From NCBI GenBank assembly GCA_038200305.1, contig JBBPYD010000196.1:1-41400 (forward strand): 41,400 nucleotides of DNA. Direction: 5' to 3'. Origin of the DNA: JANXXV01 sp038200305. Lineage in GTDB: Bacteria > Acidobacteriota > Terriglobia > Bryobacterales > Bryobacteraceae. The notes below the pieces were generated by a model, which saw nothing but the letters and a program-made list of their open reading frames with translations, searched no databases and had not been told where the DNA came from. Within the stretch, counting starts at the first letter, position 1, and every line of letters starts with the position of its first letter. The translations under genes and the position numbers were made by a program. This document shows, piece by piece, positions 1-7,374 of this stretch.

Positions 1-1281
1 GTGGGTCCGTTCATCACCATTCCAATTCTGCTGAGCAAAATGAATGGCCCCCAGGCCATGCTGGGCTGGTTTATCGGCGCGCTGATTGCGCTATGTGACG
101 GGATGGTGTGGAGTGAGTTGGGAGCGGCCCTGCCCGGAACTGGCGGACCCTATCACTACCTCTCTGAAGCGTACGGCCCGAAGGGCCTTGGCCGCATGAT
201 GAGCTTCCTGTTCATCTGGGAGACAATCTTTCTGGCGCCGCTTTCCGTTGGATCCGGAGCCGTTGGGTTCGCGCAGTATGCAAGGTTCCTCTCAAAGGAC
301 ATGCTCTGGTGGCAGGAGAAACTCATCGCCATGGGGATTTGCCTGCTGATCACAGTGCTGCTTTACCGCGATACGCGCTCCATTGGCCGGTTGTCGATCG
401 CGATGTGGGTGGTCGTTCTGGGCACGGTAGCTTGGATCACGGTCGCTGGCATAATGAATTTCGACCCGCGCCGGGCTTTCGATTTCCCGATTGGCGCCTT
501 TGCTCCTTCAAAATCATTCTTCTTCGGCCTGGGAGGCGCGACGCTGATCGCCATGTACGATTACGGCGGCTACAACAATGTCTGCTTCTTCGCGGGCGAG
601 GTGCGCCGGCCCGAACGTGTGATCCCACGCTCCATTTTGATATCCGTGACCGTCGTCGCGCTCCTGTATATGACCATGAACGTCACCATTCTGGGTGTTG
701 TTCCCTGGCGGGAAGCCATGAAATCGACGTCCATTGTGTCTGACTTCTTTCAGCGTTTGTATGGACCACGGGCCGCGAATGCGATCACTGTTCTGGTGCT
801 ATGGACCACGTTCGCCTCCATTTTCGCCGTCCTGCTGGGTTACTCACGCGTACCTTACGCCGCCGCCGTGGACGGACGCTTCTTTCAGCCATTTGCGCGC
901 TTGCATCCCACTAAAAGGTTTCCAAGCTTCTCAGTGCTATTCATCGGGATTGCTTCGGCGCTCGCTTGCTTGCTGAGCCTCGACGTACTTATCAACGCGC
1001 TGATCGTTATTCAGGTGTTGATCCAGTTCATGGCGCAAATTATTGCTGTCACTCTGATCCGCCGCAACCGTCCGGATATCGTCCGGCCGTTTAGCATGCC
1101 GCTCTATCCCTATACGAGTATCATCGCGTTTCTCGGCTGGTTGTACATTCTGATCGCAAGTGGTCTAAGCTACATCCTGGCCGGCTTCGGTCTGCTGGCC
1201 TTTGGCATCGCCGCGTATTTCTGGCGCGCCCACCGGACCGGCGAGTGGCCTTTCGCGAAAGTAGAGGCAAGCACCGGATGA
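1..1281 (+). CDS. APC-superfamily amino acid/amine permease (5' end missing)
   Basis: The frame is open from the first base to the TGA at 1279-1281, and what remains (about 426 residues) begins inside the first conserved membrane region, so the real start lies upstream. The protein is almost wholly hydrophobic, with about eleven predicted membrane spans. The stretch WSELGAALPGTGGPYHYL is the typical segment after helix 2 of the APC superfamily (proton- or ion-coupled uptake of amino acids and related amines). GGYNNVCFFAGEVRRPERVIPR matches the usual helix 6 plus following loop. The stop overlaps the start of the kinase gene, so the two are translationally coupled. The neighbouring kinase and glycosidase suggest a glycosylated amino compound as substrate; that is inference. 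Family assignment is firm, substrate unknown. Confidence 0.88.
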   Translation: MGPFITIPILLSKMNGPQAMLGWFIGALIALCDGMVWSELGAALPGTGGPYHYLSEAYGPKGLGRMMSFLFIWETIFLAPLSVGSGAVGFAQYARFLSKDMLWWQEKLIAMGICLLITVLLYRDTRSIGRLSIAMWVVVLGTVAWITVAGIMNFDPRRAFDFPIGAFAPSKSFFFGLGGATLIAMYDYGGYNNVCFFAGEVRRPERVIPRSILISVTVVALLYMTMNVTILGVVPWREAMKSTSIVSDFFQRLYGPRAANAITVLVLWTTFASIFAVLLGYSRVPYAAAVDGRFFQPFARLHPTKRFPSFSVLFIGIASALACLLSLDVLINALIVIQVLIQFMAQIIAVTLIRRNRPDIVRPFSMPLYPYTSIIAFLGWLYILIASGLSYILAGFGLLAFGIAAYFWRAHRTGEWPFAKVEASTG

Positions 1282-2222
1282 AGACCAATCTATCTACCGG
1301 CGTGATTGTCGCCGGCGATCTCTTCATCGACCTCATTATGAGCGGCTTTGATTTTTGGCCGCAGCCCGGCAAAGAGGCATTTGCCCGCGAATTTCGCCGC
1401 GAAATTGGTGGAGGAGCCGCCATTACATCTTGCGGTCTGGCTAAACTTGGCCGGCACACCAGCCTTTTCGGGATCGTAGGACGGGACTCTGGAGCGTGGA
1501 TGCTCGAACAATTGAACCTCCACCTGGTCGAAACCCAGGATATTCAATTCGACGCTACGGAACCAACTGGCTTTACCGTTGTGGCTACAGATCCCGAAGA
1601 CCGGGCTTTTCTCACATTCGCCGGCGCGAATCGCGGGCTCCACGAAGCCCTGATAAAGGCTGCGGCAGCAATTCATTTCAAGACCGCGCGCCACGTGCAT
1701 TTGGCTTGCGCTCCAGAGCTGGACTCCGCGGCCGAGCTGTTCCAGCAGATCCATAACAACGGATGTACTCTATCGTTGGATGTCGGCTGGCACGAAAAGT
1801 GGCTCTCGGACTCGCGCGCAGCCCAGCTTCTCCCATCCATCGATGTTTTTCTGCCGAACGAAGTAGAGGCTCGCCAGATGATGGGTGAGCAGGATCCCGC
1901 AGCGTGTCTCCACCGGTTTCATGAGGCGGGGGCGCGGCTAGTGGCACTGAAATTGGGTTCGCTTGGATCGGCTATTCTTTCGGCGGGAGCGGTTGTCTTT
2001 GCCGAGGCTCCGAAAGTAACAGCCATTGACACCACCGGCGCCGGAGACTGCTTTGATGCGGGATTCCTGAACGCGTGGCTGAACGGCGAGTCGCCGCAAG
2101 CGTGCCTGCAGACAGGGAACGTCTGCGGCGCCCTCTCCACGCAACACCACGGCGGCATCGCGGGGTTTCCCACTCCCGAACGCCTGAAACAGGAGTTGAA
2201 AACATATTCATGCGTAAAATAG
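1278..2222 (+). CDS. PfkB/ribokinase-family carbohydrate kinase
   Basis: A 314-residue cytoplasmic sugar kinase using ATP to phosphorylate a sugar or glycoside hydroxyl. The N-terminus has the family's VAGDLFIDLI strand, GGGAAITSCGLAKLG (about 44-58) is the first PfkB signature, and DTTGAGDCFDAGF (from residue 251) is the second signature with anion hole and catalytic base Asp257. I chose ATG 1278 because it overlaps the permease stop (ATGA) with AGAGG about 10 nt upstream; a longer frame from 1245 adds 11 unlikely residues. It lies between a permease and a GH4 glycosidase, which suggests it makes the 6-phospho substrate that most GH4 enzymes need. The exact sugar cannot be read from the sequence; fructoselysine 6-kinase (FrlD) is in the same family. 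Confidence 0.9.
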   Translation: MKTNLSTGVIVAGDLFIDLIMSGFDFWPQPGKEAFAREFRREIGGGAAITSCGLAKLGRHTSLFGIVGRDSGAWMLEQLNLHLVETQDIQFDATEPTGFTVVATDPEDRAFLTFAGANRGLHEALIKAAAAIHFKTARHVHLACAPELDSAAELFQQIHNNGCTLSLDVGWHEKWLSDSRAAQLLPSIDVFLPNEVEARQMMGEQDPAACLHRFHEAGARLVALKLGSLGSAILSAGAVVFAEAPKVTAIDTTGAGDCFDAGFLNAWLNGESPQACLQTGNVCGALSTQHHGGIAGFPTPERLKQELKTYSCVK

Positions 2223-3589
2223 CTTTCATTGGCGGTGGCGGCGTGCGCACGCCGCTGGTGATTCATGGACTCGCACAAGCACAGTCTTTAATGAACATCG
2301 GAGAACTGACGCTTCTTGATATCGATCCGGCTCGCACTGAAACCATCGCGCGCCTGGGACGCGAAATCGTACGCAAGCTGAACGGCGGGTTCGAGATTCG
2401 AACGGCGACAGGGCTCGAAGATGCATGCCAGGGGGCTGACTTCGTTCTCAACAGCATTCGTGCCGGAGGAATCTCCGGCCGCGCCCGCGATGAGCGAATC
2501 GCCATTCAGCACGGCCTGGCCGGTCAAGAAACAACGGGTCCAGCCGGCGCGGCGATGGCGCTTCGCACTCTGCCCATCACTCTCTCTCACGCGAAGATCG
2601 TGGAGCGGGTTGCTCCAAAAGCGTGGTTTATTAATTTCACAAACCCGGCTGGACTGATCACACAGGCCCTTACGCATCATACGAAGCTGAACGTCATCGG
2701 AATCTGCGACACGCCGAGCGAACTATTTCATCGCGTAGCAGCCGCCATCGGCGAGCCACTTGCCGATATAACGTTCGACTATGCCGGACTCAACCACCTG
2801 GGTTGGATCCGCCGCGTTGTACTAAGGGGCGAAAACATCACGGGCCGCTTGCTTGCCGACCGCGGCTTACTCAAGCGGCTCTATGCAGCGGACCTGTTCG
2901 ACCCGGTGTTGATCCAGACCTTGGGCTTGATCCCGACCGAGTATCTGTTCTTTTACTACAGCCAGCGAAAAGCGCATGCCAACCAGTTGCGTGCGGGCGC
3001 CACTCGCGGGGAAGAACTGCAAAAACTTAACGCAGACCTGTTCCAACAACTCAGTACCGGGGATGCCGCGCACACCCTGCTCACGTATCGCGATTACCTG
3101 CTGCGGCGCAATTCATCCTACATGAAGCTGGAAACCGAATCCGGCTCGGCCTTTACGGTCGAGCAGGATCGGTACGACCCATTTGAGGCTGCTACTGGCT
3201 ATCACCGCATCGCTATCGATGTAATCTCCGGGCTGGTTTCCGAAATTAAACGCGAGGTAGTGGTCAACGTTCCGAATAACGGAGCAATAGACGACTTGGA
3301 GGCGGACGATATCGTCGAAGTCCCCGCCGATATCGATAAGACCGGCGCACACCCACGCCGAACCGGGCGTTTACCGGAATCCGTGCGCGGTCTGGTGCAA
3401 GCTGTAAAGGCTTACGAGCGCACCACCATCCGGGCCGCCCTATCCGCTTCCGGAGCGCTGGCACAATTAGCAATGCTCGAATATCCGATCATCGGGCAAT
3501 GGGAAGTGGCCAGCGACGTATTGAGCACGCTTATCGCCCACGATCCGGAAGGATTGGGTTATCTTAGGCAACGCTCGCCGGAACTCTAA
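2210..3589 (+). CDS. GH4-family NAD-dependent 6-phospho-glycosidase
   Basis: A 459-residue glycoside hydrolase of family 4, which cleaves (usually 6-phosphorylated) glycosides by an NAD+- and divalent-metal-dependent oxidation/elimination mechanism. The N-terminal Rossmann motif is IAFIGGGGVRTP (4-15) and INFTNPAG (141-148) is conserved. By analogy with characterised GH4 enzymes, Cys166 in GICDTP and His196 in GLNHLGW are the metal ligands. The GLNHLGW form is typical of the 6-phospho-beta-glucosidase branch. Start ATG 2210 overlaps the kinase stop by 13 bp and puts the Rossmann motif at the very N-terminus; a longer frame upstream is a read-through artefact. Third gene of a tight permease-kinase-glycosidase operon. 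No PTS component is visible, so the upstream kinase probably supplies the phosphate. Confidence 0.92.
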   Translation: MRKIAFIGGGGVRTPLVIHGLAQAQSLMNIGELTLLDIDPARTETIARLGREIVRKLNGGFEIRTATGLEDACQGADFVLNSIRAGGISGRARDERIAIQHGLAGQETTGPAGAAMALRTLPITLSHAKIVERVAPKAWFINFTNPAGLITQALTHHTKLNVIGICDTPSELFHRVAAAIGEPLADITFDYAGLNHLGWIRRVVLRGENITGRLLADRGLLKRLYAADLFDPVLIQTLGLIPTEYLFFYYSQRKAHANQLRAGATRGEELQKLNADLFQQLSTGDAAHTLLTYRDYLLRRNSSYMKLETESGSAFTVEQDRYDPFEAATGYHRIAIDVISGLVSEIKREVVVNVPNNGAIDDLEADDIVEVPADIDKTGAHPRRTGRLPESVRGLVQAVKAYERTTIRAALSASGALAQLAMLEYPIIGQWEVASDVLSTLIAHDPEGLGYLRQRSPEL

Positions 3590-3616
3590 TGTCCACGGCA
3601 GATCTGGATCGGGATA

Positions 3617-4528
3617 TCAGACGTGCTCAATCACCTTAAGCAACGCCTTCAGTGATGTCTCGCTGGAGGCCGCCTTGCCATTCGGACCCTTCCAGTGCGT
3701 TTCCAGCGTGAACGTTTCCTTGTAACCGGATTTCAGCAGAGCGCGAATCTGTCCGAGGTTATCGAATTCGCCATCGCCCACCGCGCTCCAATTCACCTTG
3801 CCATTCGCATCGTGTTTATAGTCTCGCAAGTGAACATGAAAAATGCGCGCCGGATCGATTTTCCCGTAGCCATCCGGGAATGAGCGCTCACCCGAAGCTC
3901 CCGCATTATTCGGGTCCCACGTGATCCCGACATTGTCTTCTTTGACGTGTTTCAGCAGTTCGCCCGCTTGCGCGCCGGTGGAAATATAACTGCCGCCGAC
4001 ATTCTCCAGCGCCAGTCGAAACCCGCCGGGCCTGGCGCGCCGCGCAGCCTCCCGCACCAGTTCATAGATTCTGGGCAGCACATCCGAAGAGGGAGTTTCT
4101 TCGTCGCGATACGTGAACCCAAACACGCGAATCTTCTGCGTCCCGAAAGCCTTTGCCCGCTCCATGGCCGAGTCCAGTAAAGCCCACTGCTCGTCCAATT
4201 TGCCGCCAGCCTTGTCAGCCGGCAGCGGAACTTTAAAAAAGCCAGTTCCCTCAATCGACACGCGGATGCCGTGTTCGTCGAAAATCCCGCGTGCCTCACG
4301 GATCTTCTCTATGGGTTGCGAGGTGTTGTACTTGCCATAGATCGACCGCACCTCAGCCCACTTGAGCCCAAACCCGCGCAAGAACTTCACCGCGGTCAGA
4401 ACGTCTTCATTAATCTCATCGGTAGTAACGCCGAGCTTGATTTCTGAGAGCGGCAACGCGAGCAGCCGCCGCGCTGACAAGGCCAAACCAAATCCAGCCA
4501 TCATTTCCCGCCGCGAACAAGATCCCAT
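3617..4528 (-). CDS. Exported sugar phosphate isomerase/epimerase-like TIM-barrel protein
   Basis: A 303-residue protein of the xylose-isomerase-like TIM-barrel family (AP endonuclease 2 fold). It starts with a Tat-like signal, SRREMMAGFGLALSA, so it is probably exported or periplasmic. Family features are VSIEGTGFF, RLALENVGGSY, VGITWDPNNAG, IFHVHLRDYKH and TFTLETHW, which carry the Glu/Asp/His residues that usually bind a metal in this fold. It converges with the GH4 gene, 27 bp apart. FrlC epimerase belongs to the same superfamily, which adds to the resemblance of this cluster to an frl pathway, although FrlC is cytoplasmic. No Shine-Dalgarno is visible, but a perfect TATAAT ends 6 nt before the ATG, implying a leaderless transcript. 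Confidence 0.85.
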   Translation of the reverse strand: MGSCSRREMMAGFGLALSARRLLALPLSEIKLGVTTDEINEDVLTAVKFLRGFGLKWAEVRSIYGKYNTSQPIEKIREARGIFDEHGIRVSIEGTGFFKVPLPADKAGGKLDEQWALLDSAMERAKAFGTQKIRVFGFTYRDEETPSSDVLPRIYELVREAARRARPGGFRLALENVGGSYISTGAQAGELLKHVKEDNVGITWDPNNAGASGERSFPDGYGKIDPARIFHVHLRDYKHDANGKVNWSAVGDGEFDNLGQIRALLKSGYKETFTLETHWKGPNGKAASSETSLKALLKVIEHV

Positions 4529-4877
4529 GGCGCGATTATATCCCGCTTCCGCGCCCGGATATCCAGTAAGAAATTATAAAGTGGACAGCCCGGCAAGGCC
4601 GGAATGAAGTGCGGCAATGGCTCGTCGAGATATGAGTGGTTCCTGCTCGATGTGCTTTCTGTTTGCCTGAATGGTTCGAGGGCAGAATCCTATCGGTCGA
4701 TCAAAACCGCACTCCAGCACAATCTAAGCTCGTATCACGCAACGTGAGCGACTTCTCAGTTGTCGGATTGGCTGTGGTTAACCCGTGGGAGGCCCGAACT
4801 TAGAAAAGGCATTCAAGACCAGCTTTGCCTGTATTTACAATGGCGGCAGCGCAGTGATACGCTACCCGCAGTCCAGC
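4529..4877. other. Divergent intergenic region (349 bp)
   Basis: No convincing gene between the isomerase (minus) and the cytochrome-quinoprotein (plus). It holds the minus -10 box at 4535-4540 and a possible plus -10 (TACAAT, 4836-4841) with a weak TTCAAG 18 bp upstream; that would give a leader of about 30 nt to the ATG at 4878. No strong hairpin or repeat seen. Confidence 0.5.
4535..4540 (-). promoter_or_regulatory. Consensus -10 box giving a leaderless start
   Basis: On the minus strand TATAAT is followed by 6 nt (CGCGCC) and then the ATG at 4528. A sigma70-type start site 7 nt after the box would fall on the A of the ATG. No recognisable -35 was found 16-18 bp upstream and there is no ribosome binding site. 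Inference from spacing only. Confidence 0.55.
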
Positions 4878-6848
4878 ATGAAAAGCATTGCGCCGCTATT
4901 CCCTTTCCTTACTATCACTCTGCTCGCACAGACGGCTCCGCCAGCCGGTACATTCGGCCAGACAGTAAGACCTTTTCTTGAAAAGAACTGCCAATCGTGT
5001 CACAACGGAAAACTCCGGTCCGGCGATGTGAATTTCGAGGTCTTGAAATACTCGGCAACCCTCGCCCCTCAGGCCACTATATGGGAAACCACGGCCTATG
5101 TGCTCAAGATGGGCCAGATGCCGCCTCCCGGCAGTTCTCGTCCTCCACAAGATCAGGTCCAATCCGTTCTTGCTGTGCTCGACCGTGACCTGGCGAAAAT
5201 CGGACAGCCCGAGTCAGTCAAGGCGGCGCCACTCACGCGCGAGTGGCTTACCTGGCAGGGCGATCCCGAGCGCACCGGCTGGGCTAGGGCTGAGACCACT
5301 CTTTCAAAAGACAATGTCTCGCGATTGGGTCTGCTGTGGAAGGCGCAACTCGACGCCGTCCCCAACAGAATCAATGGTTATTCCACCCTGACCGATCCAC
5401 TCATCGTTGAAAACGTCCTCACAAAACAAGGTGCAAAGAAACTGCTCTTTACCGCCAGCGCGGAAAACAATGTCTACGCCCTCGACGCGGAAACAGGTGC
5501 ATCGGTATGGGAAAGGAAATTTCCGAACGGCGCCAAGCCTGCCCAACCGGCCAACGGCAGTTGCCCGAACAACCTCAACGCAACTCCTGTAATCGACAAG
5601 CCGAACGGAATCATCTATGTTCTCTCGAACGATGGCAAGCTCCGCGGCCTCGGTCTCGCCGACGGCGACGACCGCATGGCGCCCGCCGAATTCACCGCCC
5701 CCTACTCGCGAAACTGGAGCCTCAACTTGATCGACGGTATGATCTACACCTCGACCTCGCGCGGTTGCGGCGGCGCAATTTCGGTGATCTCCGCCATAGA
5801 CGTGACCCATCCGAATCATCCGGTAATGAACTTCTATCCGAGCACCGGCAAAGCATCCGGGCCATGGGGACGGGGCGGCATCGTCCGCGCTCCCAGCGGC
5901 GTGATTGTCCAGACCGCCGATGGCGCATACGATCCAGCCAGTGGCCGGTTCGGCAACACCTTCCTCAGCCTTACCAAAGACCTGCGTCTCACCGACTCCT
6001 ACACGCCCGCCAATTGGGATTACCTGAATCGCAAGGATTTCGACCTGGGTTCCGCCAGTCCCACCGTCTTCCAGTTTGAAAAATGGACCTTGGTAGCAGC
6101 CGCGGCTAAGGAAGGGGTAATCTATCTGCTCGACGCGCTGAACATGGGCGGAACCAATCACCAAACCCCTCTCTATGTGTCGCCGCGTTACGGAAACGAC
6201 GCGCTGACTTTCGGTTACAACGGAGTGTGGGGATCGCTCTCCACTTGGGTGGACGCCCACGGCCGGCGTTGGCTGCTGGTGCCGATGGAAGGGCCGCCCG
6301 CAAAAGACACCATGCCGTCTTTTAAAACAAGCAATGGCCCGGTGGTCAACGGCAGCGTCATGGCCTTTCAGGTGAAGGTGCAGAATGGCAAGCCGGTCCT
6401 AGCGCCTGCCTGGATGTCGCATGATCTCGATCTCCCAGGCATGCCGGTTGCGGCGAACGGCGTGGTGTACGTGCTAGGGACAGGAGATCGGGCCAGAGAC
6501 GCCATGCGAGGGACATTTCCCCCAGGCGCTCCGCGTCCTCCCAGAGGATTTTTCGGCGGCGCGCAAATTCAGGTGAACGTTGGAGAACCCGGAGCCGATC
6601 GCGATGCAGCCTGGCTCACGTCGCAAACCGAACCAGGAGGCCAAACCGCAGGCCGCAGATTCTCTGGCGGCAACGATCTAACGCACGCGGTCCTCTACGC
6701 GCTGGATGCTGAAACTGGCAAAGAAATCGCTTCCACCAAAGGGCAGATCGATAGCTGGAACCACTACGGTGGACTGGCTCTATCCGATGGCCGCCTCTAC
6801 GTGAGCACATACGACGGCCGCATATACGCCTTCGGCCTACCCAAATAG
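4878..6848 (+). CDS. Exported c-type cytochrome fused to PQQ-type beta-propeller
   Basis: A 656-residue exported protein. Residues 1-20 form a Sec-type signal ending near AQTA. Next comes a short cytochrome c domain of the kind common in Planctomycetes and Acidobacteria: haem motif Cys38-Gln-Ser-Cys41-His42, with Met81 in KMGQMPPP as likely distal ligand. The rest is a PQQ-binding-like propeller (for example LFTASAENNVYALDAETGASVW, LYALDAETGKEI, LYVSTYDGRIYAFG), as in alcohol/glucose dehydrogenase quinoproteins. It could oxidise a sugar or alcohol in the periplasm and pass electrons to its own haem; the repeats alone do not prove PQQ binding. I chose ATG 4878 because it begins the signal peptide; the in-frame GTG at 4785 would add 31 atypical residues. 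The 3' end overlaps the convergent gene by 12 bp. Confidence 0.85.
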   Translation: MKSIAPLFPFLTITLLAQTAPPAGTFGQTVRPFLEKNCQSCHNGKLRSGDVNFEVLKYSATLAPQATIWETTAYVLKMGQMPPPGSSRPPQDQVQSVLAVLDRDLAKIGQPESVKAAPLTREWLTWQGDPERTGWARAETTLSKDNVSRLGLLWKAQLDAVPNRINGYSTLTDPLIVENVLTKQGAKKLLFTASAENNVYALDAETGASVWERKFPNGAKPAQPANGSCPNNLNATPVIDKPNGIIYVLSNDGKLRGLGLADGDDRMAPAEFTAPYSRNWSLNLIDGMIYTSTSRGCGGAISVISAIDVTHPNHPVMNFYPSTGKASGPWGRGGIVRAPSGVIVQTADGAYDPASGRFGNTFLSLTKDLRLTDSYTPANWDYLNRKDFDLGSASPTVFQFEKWTLVAAAAKEGVIYLLDALNMGGTNHQTPLYVSPRYGNDALTFGYNGVWGSLSTWVDAHGRRWLLVPMEGPPAKDTMPSFKTSNGPVVNGSVMAFQVKVQNGKPVLAPAWMSHDLDLPGMPVAANGVVYVLGTGDRARDAMRGTFPPGAPRPPRGFFGGAQIQVNVGEPGADRDAAWLTSQTEPGGQTAGRRFSGGNDLTHAVLYALDAETGKEIASTKGQIDSWNHYGGLALSDGRLYVSTYDGRIYAFGLPK

Positions 6849-7319
6849 AGCAACATACAAACTTGTCGCCGCTACGGTCCATTTTCCCGCTTTGTGAATC
6901 TCATTCCAAAGCGTAATACAATTCCGTACCTTTTCATCGACTGCAAAGTTTCGTAGAGGGCGATTAACTTTGGATGAGCTTAATATCTGCGGCATGTCGG
7001 AAACTTTTGTTGGCATGGGAAAACTAACCCGGCCCGGTCCCACTTTACCTTCACCCGGGAAAACATCAATTTCGACTTTCGTCTCTCCGTCAGTCATCTT
7101 GTAATCGGGATTCGTCTTGAATCCGTTCATCGACAACTTCTCACGGGCGAACTGGACGCCCGGAACGATAAGGTCAACATCCACTGTGAACCGGCGATAA
7201 CCGTGTTCCTGAACGGCGAAGCCACCACAAAACGTAGTGGAGAATCTTAAGAGTTTCAGAACTCTCAAAGCTTTTAGTAGTGTCTTCTCAATATTGATAG
7301 AGCCACTGGATTCCCGCAT
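6837..7319 (-). CDS. Orphan nucleotidyltransferase-fold protein (AbiEii/MNT-like)
   Basis: A 160-residue protein with the minimal nucleotidyltransferase signature: CGGFAVQEHG (31-40) followed by the metal-binding pair in FTVDVDLIV (Asp47, Asp49), and VEIDVFPG further on as a plausible third acidic strand. Such proteins include AbiEii-type toxins, aminoglycoside nucleotidyltransferase-like enzymes and many uncharacterised solitary copies. No partner antitoxin (HEPN or AbiEi-like) lies nearby. ATG 7319 is preferred; a TTG at 7349 would add 10 residues but neither has a clear Shine-Dalgarno. The C-terminal tail after KVRNCITLWNEIHKAGKW overlaps the quinoprotein stop by 12 bp and looks unconserved. 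Function unknown. Confidence 0.65.
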   Translation of the reverse strand: MRESSGSINIEKTLLKALRVLKLLRFSTTFCGGFAVQEHGYRRFTVDVDLIVPGVQFAREKLSMNGFKTNPDYKMTDGETKVEIDVFPGEGKVGPGRVSFPMPTKVSDMPQILSSSKVNRPLRNFAVDEKVRNCITLWNEIHKAGKWTVAATSLYVALFG

Positions 7320-7374
7320 GAACTCTGCTTGTTCCCGGAATGCCTTCAATTCGTGGCAGGGTTTCTGGTGAGCT

